The notes: generated by a model from the letters alone, not told the origin. 64,000 nt of DNA from Saccharothrix luteola (GCF_020859565.1 NZ_JAJHUO010000008.1:53399-117398); one strand, 5' to 3'. Positions 44,475 through 53,305 are shown, counted from the stretch's first letter. Numbers and translations are program-made.

Positions 44475-45857
44475 GTGGGCCAGCCGGAGCAGGCGGAGTC
44501 GAACGGGCAGGTCGTGCTGGACGAGGAAGACGTCCTGGCGCAGCCCGTCGAATCCCAGGTCGAGCCGCACGACGACGGCGGCGAACCGCACGACGACGGA
44601 CCGCACGGCGCCAAGCCGCACGACGACGAGCCGCACGAGCCGGTGCCGTCCAGGTCGTGGCGCACCAGGGGCGACTTCATCGGCCTCGCCCTGGTCGTGG
44701 TCGCGGTGCTGGTGGCGAGCCTCGTGCTGTGGCTGACCAGCGACGCCCGCAACACCGTCAGCCAGACCGGCCCGTCCGAGATCACCCCGCTGCAGCCCGT
44801 CACCGCGATGCCGCCGACGCTGTCCGAGATCTGGCGCGCCCCCAGCGGCGCGACGCCGGTGCCGGTGAACCTCGACTCGGTCGTCGTCACGGGCGATGGC
44901 GGCGAGGTCGTCGGCCGCGACGCGCTCACCGGCGACGTCCGCTGGCGCTACGCCCGCGACCTGCCCCTCTGCACCGTCTCCACGGCCTGGGGCCGGGTGT
45001 TCGCGGTGCACCGCAAGGACACCAACTGCTCCGAGGTCACCACCCTCGAGAACGCCTCCGGCAAGCGCGGACCGCAGCGCAACGGCGACGCCGAGTTCGG
45101 CACCCGCCTGCTGAACGAGGGCTCGCACGTGCTCACCACTGGCGGCACGTACGTCGAGGTCTACCGCCGCGACGACCTGGTCCGCTCGATGGAGTACGGC
45201 GCCCTGCGCGCGATCGTGAACCCGAACAAGCAGCCGCGCACCGGCTGCACGTACCACTCGTTCGCGGTCACCGGCGGCAAGATCGCGCTGATCGAGCGCT
45301 GCCCCGCCCTGGACCCCTCAGACCGCCTCACGATCCTCAAGCCCAACCCCGAGAAGTCCGACGAGCCGCAGGTCATCACCTCCACCGTGACCGGAGAGAA
45401 CGGCGCCCGGGTGATCGCGGTGACGGCGAACCGGGTCGCGCTGGCCGTGCCGGGTCGGATCGTGGTGTTCGACTCCGAGACCGGCTCCTCGATCGGCAGC
45501 TACCCGGTCGACGTCACCGCCGACGAACTCGCGGGCGACCCGCCCGGGCGGGTGGCGTCGACGTTCACCAGCACCGCGAACGTCTACTGGTTCACCGGGT
45601 CGAAGACGGTCGCACTGTCGCTGACCGAGCTGAACCCGCTGTGGACCGCGAACGACACCCTCGGCGCGGGCACGACGCTCGCCGGGCGGCTGTTGCTGCC
45701 GGTCGACGACGGGCTGAAGGTGCTCGACCAGATCACCGGCGAGGAGATCGCCTCGGTCCCGGTCGACCGCGGCGACCACGCCGGCCCGATCGAGATGGCC
45801 ACCGAGGGCCCGGTCGTGCTGGAGCAGCGCGGCGGCACGCTCGTCGCACTGCGGTAA
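44475..45857 (+). CDS. Membrane-anchored PQQ/beta-propeller-like protein
   Basis: 460 residues. Acidic N-terminus with PHDDG/PHDDE repeats (about 32-58), one membrane segment (about 71-90), then an outside beta-propeller-like domain with repeated V-V-G-R-D-A-L-T-G-D-V-R-W-R-Y and V-L-D-Q-I-T-G-E-E-I type blades and several cysteines. Corresponds in position and layout to mycobacterial Rv3212 (from memory). GGGAG ribosome site, GTG start. Function unknown, perhaps envelope scaffolding. Confidence 0.85.
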   Translation: MGQPEQAESNGQVVLDEEDVLAQPVESQVEPHDDGGEPHDDGPHGAKPHDDEPHEPVPSRSWRTRGDFIGLALVVVAVLVASLVLWLTSDARNTVSQTGPSEITPLQPVTAMPPTLSEIWRAPSGATPVPVNLDSVVVTGDGGEVVGRDALTGDVRWRYARDLPLCTVSTAWGRVFAVHRKDTNCSEVTTLENASGKRGPQRNGDAEFGTRLLNEGSHVLTTGGTYVEVYRRDDLVRSMEYGALRAIVNPNKQPRTGCTYHSFAVTGGKIALIERCPALDPSDRLTILKPNPEKSDEPQVITSTVTGENGARVIAVTANRVALAVPGRIVVFDSETGSSIGSYPVDVTADELAGDPPGRVASTFTSTANVYWFTGSKTVALSLTELNPLWTANDTLGAGTTLAGRLLLPVDDGLKVLDQITGEEIASVPVDRGDHAGPIEMATEGPVVLEQRGGTLVALR

Positions 45858-45899
45858 CGCGCCACGCGCCCGCGCGCCCGGTGCGGCAGACTGCCAGAC

Positions 45900-46772
45900 G
45901 TGCACTCGCAGTTCAGCCCGCACCGGGCGCAACGCGTGGACCTGCCCGGCAGGCACGGACCGATCGCGGCCCTGCACGCGCCCGCCGCCGGACCCGACCT
46001 CGGCGCGACCGCGCTGCTCCTCCCCGGCTACACGGGGTCCAAAGAGGACTTCGCGCCGCTGTTCGACCCGATAGCCGACGCCGGGATCGAGGTCGTGGCG
46101 ATCGACCTGCCGGGCCAGTACGAGTCGCCCGGCCCGCTCCTCGAATCCGACTACCGGCCCGAGGCGCTGGGCGCGTCGGTGGCCGAACTGGTCGCGAAGC
46201 TGGCCGCCGAGGGCAGGCGGGTTCTGCTGCTGGGTCACTCGTTCGGTGGACTCGTGGCCCGCGGTGCGGTGCTGGCCGGCGCGCCCGTCGCGGGGTTGAC
46301 GCTGATGTCGTCCGGCCCGTCCGAACTGCCGCCGGGCGAGCGCCGCACCGCGCTGGACTACGGCGAGATCGTCCTCCGCGAGCAGGGCATCGAGGCGTCG
46401 CAGGAGGTCAACGAGACCCGCCACGCGCTCAACCCGCGCTGGCGGATGGTGCCCCAGGAGCTGAAGGACTTCTACCGGGAGCGGTTCGTCCGCTCGTCAC
46501 CCGTCGGGCTGCTCGGCATGGGCGAGGCGCTGCGCGCCGAACCGGACCTGGTCGCCAAGCTGGCCAGGGTCGCCCGGTCCAACGGCATCCCGTGCCTGGT
46601 CGTGTGCGGCGACCTGGACGACTCCTGGTCGGCCGCGAGCCAGCGGGACATGGCCGAACGCCTCGACGCCGACTTCGCCGTGCTGCCCGGCGTCATGCAC
46701 AACCCGAACACCGAGGCCCCGGACGCCCTGCTGGCCACGCTCCTGCCGACCTGGCGCGCCTGGCTGTCCTGA
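45900..46772 (+). CDS. Alpha/beta hydrolase
   Basis: 290 residues. LLPGYTGSKEDF oxyanion strand, nucleophile elbow GHSFGG, acidic residue in VVCGDLDDSW and catalytic His in LPGVMHNPNTEAP. GTG seven bases after CAGACT, so leaderless, 42 bp after the PQQ-like gene. Substrate unknown. Confidence 0.88.
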   Translation: MHSQFSPHRAQRVDLPGRHGPIAALHAPAAGPDLGATALLLPGYTGSKEDFAPLFDPIADAGIEVVAIDLPGQYESPGPLLESDYRPEALGASVAELVAKLAAEGRRVLLLGHSFGGLVARGAVLAGAPVAGLTLMSSGPSELPPGERRTALDYGEIVLREQGIEASQEVNETRHALNPRWRMVPQELKDFYRERFVRSSPVGLLGMGEALRAEPDLVAKLARVARSNGIPCLVVCGDLDDSWSAASQRDMAERLDADFAVLPGVMHNPNTEAPDALLATLLPTWRAWLS

Positions 46773-46808
46773 CCGGGCGCAGGCCCTGTCGAGCGCTTCG
46801 GCCAGGGG

Positions 46809-47111
46809 CTAAGCCCACCAGAAGAACCACAGGGTCGACGCCGCCAGCAGCACGACCAGCAGGCCGCACAACGCCACCGCCCAGCCCCGGCGGCGGTCGG
46901 CCACGACCTGCGCCACCACCGCGGCGACGGCCGCCACGCCGTGCCCGGCCACCACGTCCAGCCCAGGTCCGGGCAGGTCGCGGGTGCCCGCGTAGACCTG
47001 CACGCCGATCAAGCCCAACGTCAGCAGCACCAAGCCGACGGCGAGCGCGCCGCTGACGCCGCGCCACACCCTGGCCAGGCGTGGTTCGGGTCCGCTGTCC
47101 ACCATCGTCAC
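46809..47111 (-). CDS. Small membrane protein
   Basis: 100 residues with three hydrophobic segments (about 21-40, 55-68 and 77-98), basic loop RRRGW. No family recognised. GTG at 47111 lies seven bases after TAGAGT, favouring it over the ATG two codons later. Confidence 0.7.
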   Translation of the reverse strand: MTMVDSGPEPRLARVWRGVSGALAVGLVLLTLGLIGVQVYAGTRDLPGPGLDVVAGHGVAAVAAVVAQVVADRRRGWAVALCGLLVVLLAASTLWFFWWA

Positions 47112-47121
47112 GCGGCCAACT

Positions 47122-47961
47122 CTACGGCGCGAGCAACGCCCACGGGTCGAGCGACGGCGCCGCGCGTTGCCCTTCGGGGCACGACCGGCGGAAGTCGCAC
47201 CACGTGCACTGGTTCCCGGTGCGCGGCGGGAACAGGATCTCCGGGTCGCCGCCCGCCTCCAGCGTGTCGGTGGCCAGCCGCAGCTCGTCCGCCGCCTCCT
47301 CGGCCCGCGACACGTGCCGCCCCAGGCTCTCCTCGGTGTGCTCCCACACCGACACCGTGCCCGTGGGCAGGTGGTGCAGCTCGACCCGGTGGCACGGCTT
47401 GCGCAGCGTCCGCCGGGCCGCCAGCGCGTACAGGGCCAGCGCCTGCGAGCCCCGCGCGTCGTCCACGGTCAGCGCGTGCCGCCCGGTCTTGTAGTCGACG
47501 ATCACCAGCTCGCCGTCGCGCAGGTCGATCCGGTCGACGCGGCCCTCGGCGACGATCTTCGACGTGGGCGTGGACACCCAGCGCTCGATGCCGACCGGCT
47601 CGATCGACGTGTCCAGCTCGGTGACGTAGTCGCGCACCCACCCGACCGCCCGGTCCCGGTACACGCCCGCCTGCTCGGCGTCCCGGAACCCGTCGTTCTT
47701 CCACTGCCGGTGCAGCAGCGCGACCGCCTGCTCGGGCGTGCGGCGCTGGGCGGGCAGGTCGAACAACGCCTTCAACGCGTTGTGCACGACCGCGCCGAGG
47801 GTGTTGTGCGCCCACGCCCCACCGCGCGGCGGCGACGGCCGGTCGAGGTAGGCCATGCGGAAGCGGCGCGGGCAGTCCGCCCACGTGGCGAGCTTCGCCG
47901 GCGTCACCCGCACCAACTTCTTCGGCATCGCGCCGAAGTCGAACCCAAGCTGCTCCTGCAC
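47122..47961 (-). CDS. RecB-like PD-(D/E)XK nuclease with Fe-S cysteines
   Basis: 279 residues. Begins with VTPAKLATWADCPRRFR, then a G-R-V-D-R-I-D and IVDYKTGRH nuclease core, Q-A-L-A-L-Y motif, and CTWCDFRRSC near the C-terminus. With the first Cys this gives the four-cysteine 4Fe-4S staple of AddB/Cas4-like nucleases. A stand-alone exonuclease for DNA repair is likely; such genes are widespread in actinobacteria. No cas genes are near, so it is not read as Cas4. GTG six bases after TAGCGT, leaderless. Confidence 0.88.
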   Translation of the reverse strand: MQEQLGFDFGAMPKKLVRVTPAKLATWADCPRRFRMAYLDRPSPPRGGAWAHNTLGAVVHNALKALFDLPAQRRTPEQAVALLHRQWKNDGFRDAEQAGVYRDRAVGWVRDYVTELDTSIEPVGIERWVSTPTSKIVAEGRVDRIDLRDGELVIVDYKTGRHALTVDDARGSQALALYALAARRTLRKPCHRVELHHLPTGTVSVWEHTEESLGRHVSRAEEAADELRLATDTLEAGGDPEILFPPRTGNQCTWCDFRRSCPEGQRAAPSLDPWALLAP

Positions 47962-48006
47962 GCCCCCACGCTACCGAGGGAGTCCGACAGTTCTCGAAGA
48001 GCTACC

Positions 48007-48864
48007 TCAACCGACCAGGATCTTGCACCCGGTTGCCCGATCGGCCAGGGCGTCCAGCACGTCCGGCGAGGTCGTCTCCGCGCCGAGCCGCACGGTCTTG
48101 TTCGTGCCGTGGTAGTCGCTGGAACCGGTGATCAGCAGGCCCAGCTCCCCCGCCAGGCCGCGCAGCCTCGCCCGAGTCCCCGGGTCGTGGTCGGGGTGGT
48201 CGACCTCGACGCCGGCGAGTCCCAGCCCGGCCAGGTCGGCCACCACCTGGTCGGTCACGATCGGGCCGCGCGAGGTGGCGAAGGGGTGCGCCAGGACGGT
48301 CACCCCGCCGGCTTCCGCGATCATCTCGATCGCCCGCGCCACGGGCGTGTCGGTGCGCGGCACGTAGTACCGGCCACCGGTCAGGTACTTGGCGAACGCC
48401 TCGTTGACGGTGGACACGACACCGGCCCGGATCAACGCCATGGCGAGGTGGGGACGTCCGGCCGGCGCGTCGGTCGGCATGGCCGCCATCAGCTCGTCCG
48501 GGTCGATGGGGAACCCGTCGGCGACCATCCGCTCGGCCATCCGGCGCAGCCGGTGGCGTCGTTCCAGGCGCAGCCGCAGCTGCTCCTCGACCAACGCGGG
48601 CGAGGTGTGGTCGTACAGGTAGGCGAGCAGGTGGACGGTGATGACCCGACCCCGGCCGTCGTCGGAGGCACAGGACAGCTCGGCGCCGCGCACCAGCTTC
48701 AAGCCGGGTGGCAGCGCGTTGGCCGCCTCCGCCCAGCCGGCTGCGGTGTCGTGGTCGGTGAGCGCGACCGCGGTCAAGCCGGTGGCGGCCGCGGCCGCCA
48801 CCAACTCCGCGGGCGTGTCGGTGCCGTCGGACTCGGTCGAGTGGGTGTGCAGGTCGATGCGCAC
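48007..48864 (-). CDS. PHP domain phosphoesterase
   Basis: 285 residues. The PHP metal ligands are all visible: DLHTHS at the N-terminus, LTDHDT, GAELSC, VLAHPF and SSDYHG. Related to 3',5'-nucleoside bisphosphate phosphatases and RNase AM (YciV/TrpH). Probably hydrolyses nucleotide phosphates or trims RNA 5' ends. GTG six bases after CAGACT, so leaderless. Confidence 0.9.
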   Translation of the reverse strand: MRIDLHTHSTESDGTDTPAELVAAAAATGLTAVALTDHDTAAGWAEAANALPPGLKLVRGAELSCASDDGRGRVITVHLLAYLYDHTSPALVEEQLRLRLERRHRLRRMAERMVADGFPIDPDELMAAMPTDAPAGRPHLAMALIRAGVVSTVNEAFAKYLTGGRYYVPRTDTPVARAIEMIAEAGGVTVLAHPFATSRGPIVTDQVVADLAGLGLAGVEVDHPDHDPGTRARLRGLAGELGLLITGSSDYHGTNKTVRLGAETTSPDVLDALADRATGCKILVG

Positions 48865-48878
48865 CCACCCAGTCTGAC

Positions 48879-49439
48879 CTACGGCACCATCTTCTTGCCG
48901 CGCGCCGCCCGCTGCGCCTTGATCATCGAGAAGCGCTCCGCCTGGGCCTTCTTGTCACCGAAGGTCAACTCCGAGATGGCGTCGTAGACCTCCTCGGGGT
49001 TGGGCAGGTACTCGATCCGGTTGAGGGCCTGGATCTGACCCGCCGACTCCACGACCAGGGTCCCGAAGCCGAACATGCGCCCGAGCACCGACCGCTCGTA
49101 GGTGAGGTCGGTGACCTTGCTGATCGGCATCATGGCGACCTTGGTCTCGAAGACCCCCGAGGAGATCATGAACCTCTTGTCGGTGACGACGATCCGCTCC
49201 ACCCACCACTCCATGACGAAGTAGGCCAGCCTGAGCAGCACGAACAGCGAGGCGTACCAGAGGATGTTCTGGATGATGCCCGCGTTGTCGGGCAGCAGGT
49301 ACGAGATCATCATCGCGCCGGCGAGCAGCGCGCCCGCCTCGAGGAGATCCCAGAGCAGACTGCTCCAGTGCCTGCGTACCCGGATGACCCGACGCTCCGT
49401 GGGGAGCAGGTACTCGTCGGGGTCCCGTGGTGCGAACAT
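48879..49439 (-). CDS. Bacterial PH-domain membrane protein
   Basis: 186 residues. Cytoplasmic N-terminus (DEYLLPTERRVIRVRRHW), two close membrane segments (about 33-49 and 57-78), then a bPH_2 (DUF304-like) domain with IVVTDKRFMISSGVFETKVAMMPISKVTDL and a basic tail. Typical of actinobacterial PH-domain proteins of unknown function. Ribosome site AGAGG. Confidence 0.85.
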   Translation of the reverse strand: MFAPRDPDEYLLPTERRVIRVRRHWSSLLWDLLEAGALLAGAMMISYLLPDNAGIIQNILWYASLFVLLRLAYFVMEWWVERIVVTDKRFMISSGVFETKVAMMPISKVTDLTYERSVLGRMFGFGTLVVESAGQIQALNRIEYLPNPEEVYDAISELTFGDKKAQAERFSMIKAQRAARGKKMVP

Positions 49440-49479
49440 GCCTTCGACCTCTCGCCGTGGGAGGGAGGAGCCGGTCGAC

Positions 49480-49638
49480 TCAGAACAATTGTTTCACGAA
49501 GGTGATGAGCGCCTCAGCGGCTTCCCGCAGGGTGCCCAGGATGTTCTGCACCAGCTGAGCCGCCTGCTGAGGCTCCGCGATGAGGAAGAACAGGACCAAG
49601 CCGACCCCGGCGAAAGTGAGAATCTTCTTCAGATTCAC
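49480..49638 (-). CDS. 52-residue membrane-associated small protein
   Basis: GTG start, 52 residues: N-L-K-K then a hydrophobic helix (ILTFAGVGLVLFFLIA), a Gln-rich turn and a second amphipathic helix (LVQNILGTLREAAEALITFV) ending KQLF. Third positions are G/C as in real genes, and a GGGG stretch lies about ten bases upstream. It sits 40 bp before the PH-domain gene on the same strand, so both may be one unit. Function unknown; one or two membrane/amphipathic helices. Confidence 0.7.
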   Translation of the reverse strand: MNLKKILTFAGVGLVLFFLIAEPQQAAQLVQNILGTLREAAEALITFVKQLF

Positions 49639-49780
49639 GGTGATCAACCCCGTTCGCTACCGCACCCGTTTGGCGCCAGTGAAAACCGTTGTACCGCACT
49701 CCGCGACACGTCGGGAGATTTGTACCGCACTTGGGTCAGCGTCCTGCACCGCCAACCCGGTGTGACTACGCTTGGTGATC

Positions 49781-50194
49781 GTGACGGCCGAACGTGAGCT
49801 CCGGATCCGCTGTGTCGGCGGCATCGTCCACGACTCGAACGGGCGACTGCTACTCGTGAGAAGGGGCAATGCTCCAGGTGAGGGACTGTGGTCGTTACCG
49901 GGTGGCCGAGTCGAACCCGGCGAATCCGACGAGACCGCAATTGTGCGGGAACTGCGCGAGGAGACGGGACTCTCCGTGACGGTCGGGGCGTTGATCGGCA
50001 GCGTCACCCGTCCGGCGCCACGCGGTGTCTACGAGATCCACGACTACGCCTGCCAGGTGCGATCCGGCGTCCTCCGACCAGGGGACGACGCGGTGGACGC
50101 GCGCTGGGCCGACGCTGCGATCTTGGCCACACTTCCACTGACCGAGATGCTCCACGAGACCCTCGACGCCTGGGGCCAACTCCCCCGTTCGTGA
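49781..50194 (+). CDS. NUDIX hydrolase
   Basis: 137 residues with a full Nudix box: G-G-R-V-E-P-G-E-S-D-E-T then A-x-x-R-E-L-R-E-E-T-G-L. Hydrolyses a nucleoside diphosphate derivative, substrate not readable from sequence. GTG 49781 lies eight bases after TACGCT with no ribosome site; GTG 49775 and TTG 49772 are alternatives. Confidence 0.9.
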   Translation: MTAERELRIRCVGGIVHDSNGRLLLVRRGNAPGEGLWSLPGGRVEPGESDETAIVRELREETGLSVTVGALIGSVTRPAPRGVYEIHDYACQVRSGVLRPGDDAVDARWADAAILATLPLTEMLHETLDAWGQLPRS

Positions 50195-50207
50195 TCGCCT
50201 CCCCCGA

Positions 50208-51293
50208 TCAGGGGAGCCACACCAACCGCTGGCCGTGCGGCGCCGTCCGGGCCAACGCCTGCGCCGACCGCACGTCGCCGCCCTCGAACCGGACCAGCCC
50301 GATCACGTCGAAGGCCGGCTCGTCCGCGCCGGGCCGCAGGTCGTCCCGTCCCGGCAGCACGTGGACGAGGCCCGCCGCGTACGCCTCGTGGCTCAGCCAC
50401 CACACCGGGCGGCCGAGCCCGCGCAGCGCGCCGACGAACTCCTCCCCCGCGACGTACGGCAGGACGTTGCTGGTCAGGACCACCAGCGGCAGGTCCTCGG
50501 GCACGCGGTCGGCGGCCTTGCCGAGGTCGGCCACCGCGTCGCCGACCACGAACTCCGGCGGCGACTTGCGCTGCACGGTCGCGGCCACGCCGAACAGCCG
50601 CAGCCGCTCCGGCTGGTCGGCCCACACGCACGCCTCGAGCCACGCGTACGTGTCCTCGTCGGTCAGGTCGGCGGGCGCCCGGTCCAGCCCGACCTTGGCC
50701 GCGATCTTCACCGTTTTGGGGATCTTCGGCAGCTCCGCGCCGGGCGCGAGCTCCAGCGCGCAGTGCAGCCCGAGCGCCGCCTTGGCGGGCCCCGCGACGA
50801 GCTGGCCCGCCTGCTGGGTCTGGTAGCGGTAGCCGTACTGGTCCAGGCCGAGCAGCAGGCCGGCCGAGCAGCCGACCTCCAGCAGCCCGACCGGCCCCTT
50901 GACCCGCGCCAGCGCCGGGTAGAGCAGCGGGGCCCGCCGCACCTCGTCGGTCTGCACGGTCCGGGTGGCGACCAGCTCGCGCACCTTGTCGGCCCGGTCG
51001 AGCACGAACTCGCGGAACAGCCGCCAGGTGCTCTCGTCCGCGCCGTACGTGCCGCCCAGCGACGGGTAGTACCGGGACAGCGCGTGGAACGGCTCGGCCT
51101 GCACCAGCCGGTGCGCCGCCGCCAGGAGCAGGGTCGCGTGCGCGAACCGCTCCGGGGCGGCGGTCAGCAGACCGGCGACCTCCGGATCGTCGGCGGCGTG
51201 CGAGGCCAGGTGCTCGTAGAGCGGCGAGACGCCGTGCGCCTCGCTCGTCGCGAACCGGGCCAGTCGTTGCCGCACCAGATCCAGCGAGGTCAC
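50208..51293 (-). CDS. DUF2332 family protein
   Basis: 361 residues, full length for DUF2332. Key features: SEAHGVSPLYEHLA, LLEVGCSAGLLLGLDQY (a methyltransferase-like glycine loop) and CVWADQPERLRLF. Function unknown. AAGGAG ribosome site; starts one base after the stop of the MaoC gene, so cotranscribed with it. A diverged paralogue lies at 53306-54391. Confidence 0.85.
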   Translation of the reverse strand: MTSLDLVRQRLARFATSEAHGVSPLYEHLASHAADDPEVAGLLTAAPERFAHATLLLAAAHRLVQAEPFHALSRYYPSLGGTYGADESTWRLFREFVLDRADKVRELVATRTVQTDEVRRAPLLYPALARVKGPVGLLEVGCSAGLLLGLDQYGYRYQTQQAGQLVAGPAKAALGLHCALELAPGAELPKIPKTVKIAAKVGLDRAPADLTDEDTYAWLEACVWADQPERLRLFGVAATVQRKSPPEFVVGDAVADLGKAADRVPEDLPLVVLTSNVLPYVAGEEFVGALRGLGRPVWWLSHEAYAAGLVHVLPGRDDLRPGADEPAFDVIGLVRFEGGDVRSAQALARTAPHGQRLVWLP

Positions 51294-51294
51294 G

Positions 51295-51798
51295 TCACTC
51301 CTTGGGTTCGGGCCTGCCCGGCTGCTCGCCGCCGCGCGCCTCGCCGTAGGAGCGCTTGGGCACCATGACCTTCCGGCGGAACACGCAGACGACCGTTCCA
51401 TCCTGTTTGTACCCGCGGGTCTCGACGTAGACCACGCCGCGGTCGTCCTTGGACTTCGACGGCGTCTTGTCCAGCACCTCGGTCTCACCGTAGATGGTGT
51501 CACCGTGGAACGTGGGCTTGACGTGCTTGAGCGACTCCACCTCCAGGTTGGCGATGGCCTTGCCCGACACGTCGGGCACCGACATGCCCAGCAGCAGCGA
51601 GTAGACGTAGTTGCCGACGACGACGTTCTTGCCGAAGTCGGTGGTCTCCGCCGCGTAGTGCGCGTCCATGTGCAGCGGGTGGTGGTTCATCGTGAGCAGG
51701 CAGAACAGGTGGTCGTCGTACTCGGTGACCGTCTTGCCGGGCCAGTGCTTGTAGACCGCGCCGACCTCGAACTCCTCGTAGTAACGCCCGAACTGCAC
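51295..51798 (-). CDS. MaoC-like (hot-dog fold) dehydratase
   Basis: 167 residues, single hot-dog domain with the hydratase-2 elements F-C-L-L-T-M-N-H-H-P-L-H-M-D and V-V-V-G-N-Y-V-Y-S-L-L-L-G-M. The N-terminal R-Y-Y-E-E-F-E-V-G is typical of mesaconyl-CoA hydratase/MaoC proteins. Likely hydrates a CoA-linked enoyl substrate. GTG 51798 has GGAGG about seven bases upstream; a longer frame to 51852 lacks this. Confidence 0.87.
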   Translation of the reverse strand: MQFGRYYEEFEVGAVYKHWPGKTVTEYDDHLFCLLTMNHHPLHMDAHYAAETTDFGKNVVVGNYVYSLLLGMSVPDVSGKAIANLEVESLKHVKPTFHGDTIYGETEVLDKTPSKSKDDRGVVYVETRGYKQDGTVVCVFRRKVMVPKRSYGEARGGEQPGRPEPKE

Positions 51799-51905
51799 CG
51801 CACGCCTCCGTTGGCCGGCTACCAGTGTGAGGTCGGTGTGATCGAGGACCACTCCGACCGGGACGACAGTGTGAGCACCGGGGGAGTACCCTCGGCAACT
51901 GGTCT

Positions 51906-51965
51906 GTGAGCGACTACACCGCCGCGGCCAGCCGACCCGAGGAGGTGAGGACTACCGATGAGTAA
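51906..51965 (+). CDS. Mini-ORF 1 upstream of corA (19 residues)
   Basis: GTG-started frame MSDYTAAASRPEEVRTTDE, overlapping the start of mini-ORF 2 (GATGAGTAA). Its last part contains the GAGGAGG ribosome site of mini-ORF 2. TACCCT lies about 13 bases upstream. Too short to prove by sequence alone. Confidence 0.3.
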   Translation: MSDYTAAASRPEEVRTTDE

Positions 51966-52026
51966 CGACCCCCATCCTGCGAGTACCTCGCGCGTCCTCA
52001 TCGGGGAGCCGGCTTTCCACAGCTAG
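51958..52026 (+). CDS. Mini-ORF 2, possible corA leader peptide (22 residues)
   Basis: ATG with an excellent GAGGAGGTGAGG ribosome site; the product starts MSNDPHPASTSRV and ends EPAFHS. It ends 68 bp before corA. Pro-containing leader peptides control the Mg2+ transporter genes mgtA and corA in enterobacteria; the same idea here is speculation based on position. Confidence 0.4.
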   Translation: MSNDPHPASTSRVLIGEPAFHS

Positions 52027-52094
52027 GCCCAGCGGTACCGGTCGGGACGTGCCGTCGTCGTTCGTCGAGTCGACGCTCCCCACCTGGAGGACCC

Positions 52095-53171
52095 GTGCCC
52101 AGCTTGCCCTCGCTCGGCGGCTTGAGAGGCCGCGCGCAGGATCGACCCTCGGTGCCCATCCCCGTGCCGCTGGCGCGGTACGTCGTGGACTGCGGCGTCT
52201 ACGTCGACGGCACGCGCCTGCCCGGCCGCTGGTCGCACGTCGACGCGGTCGAGGAGGTGCGCAAGCGCGGCGACGGGTTCGTCTGGATCGGGCTGCACGA
52301 GCCGGACGAGGAGCAGATCCAGGGCGTCGCGGACACGTTCGGGCTGCACGAGCTGGCCGTCGAGGACGCCGTGCACGCGCACCAGCGGCCCAAGCTCGAG
52401 CGCTACGACAACATGCTGTTCATGGTGCTCAAGACGGTCCGGTACATCCAGAACTCGTCGCCGGACACCGCCAACGAGATCGTCGAGAGCGGCGAGATCA
52501 TGGTGTTCCTCGGCCGCGACTTCGTGGTGACGGTCCGGCACGGCAACCACTCGGGGCTGGCGGCCGTGCGGCGCGAGCTGGAGGAGGAGCCGGAACGGCT
52601 GCGCTCGGGGCCGGCGGCGGTGCTGTACTCGATCGCCGACCACGTGGTCGACAACTACCTCGACGTCACCGATCACATCGAGGACGACATCGACCAGATG
52701 GAGGCGCTGGTCTTCCAGCCGCGCAGCCGGGTCAGCGCCGACCAGATCTACCTGATGAAGCGCGAGGTGCTGGAGCTGCGCCGGGCGGTGATGCCGCTGG
52801 CCGTGCCGCTGCGGCGGTTGGCGGAGGGCTACACCCCGCTGATCCCCGAGCAGGTGCGCTCGTACTTCCGCGACGTGGACGACCACCTCACCGAGGTGTC
52901 CGAACGCGTGATCAACTTCGACGAGCTGCTGACCACGCTGGTCAACGCCGTGCTGGCGAAGATCACGCTCCAGCAGAACTCGGACATGCGCAAGCTCGCC
53001 GCCTGGGTGGCGATCATCTCCGTGCCGACCATGGTGGTCGGCGTGTACGGCATGAACTTCGACTACATGCCGGAGACCCACTGGAAGTACGGCTACCCCA
53101 TGGTGATCGCCGTGATCCTCGTGGTCTGCCTCACCCTGTACCGAATATTCCGTCGCAACCGCTGGCTGTAG
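52095..53171 (+). CDS. corA: CorA family Mg2+/Co2+ transporter
   Basis: 358 residues. Large cytoplasmic N-terminal funnel domain, long helix (about 200-285), two C-terminal membrane segments with the pore signature YGMNF between them and the basic end F-R-R-N-R-W-L. CorA forms a pentameric channel for Mg2+ and other divalent ions. GTG start with GGAGG about seven bases upstream. Two mini-ORFs lie in its 296-bp leader. Confidence 0.94.
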   Translation: MPSLPSLGGLRGRAQDRPSVPIPVPLARYVVDCGVYVDGTRLPGRWSHVDAVEEVRKRGDGFVWIGLHEPDEEQIQGVADTFGLHELAVEDAVHAHQRPKLERYDNMLFMVLKTVRYIQNSSPDTANEIVESGEIMVFLGRDFVVTVRHGNHSGLAAVRRELEEEPERLRSGPAAVLYSIADHVVDNYLDVTDHIEDDIDQMEALVFQPRSRVSADQIYLMKREVLELRRAVMPLAVPLRRLAEGYTPLIPEQVRSYFRDVDDHLTEVSERVINFDELLTTLVNAVLAKITLQQNSDMRKLAAWVAIISVPTMVVGVYGMNFDYMPETHWKYGYPMVIAVILVVCLTLYRIFRRNRWL

Positions 53172-53205
53172 ACCCCCTCCCCTTCCCGCGACGGGATGTC
53201 CCCCC

Positions 53206-53301
53206 ATGTCCAGGATGTTCACGAACCTGCGGTTCTGGGTGCTCACCTTCCTCATCGGCTGGCTCGCCACGGTGACCCTGCTGATCGCGAACGGGAGCTG
53301 A
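53206..53301 (+). CDS. 31-residue single-TM peptide
   Basis: MSRMFTNLRFWVLTFLIG then a continued hydrophobic stretch ending ANGS: one membrane helix with a basic, Asn-containing N-terminus. G/C third positions. It starts 34 bp after corA and might be cotranscribed. Ribosome site weak (ACGGGA). Could be a corA accessory peptide or a stand-alone membrane miniprotein. Confidence 0.5.
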   Translation: MSRMFTNLRFWVLTFLIGWLATVTLLIANGS

Positions 53302-53305
53302 CCGC

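Noticed and set aside
43709..47056. Plus-strand open frame of 1115 codons
   Set aside because: Runs through the repetitive gap and out of frame through two recognised genes; composition is Arg/Pro/Gly low complexity.
47122..47961. Cas4
   Set aside because: Fe-S RecB-like nuclease of similar build, but no Cas1/Cas2 or repeats; general actinobacterial exonuclease is the simpler reading.
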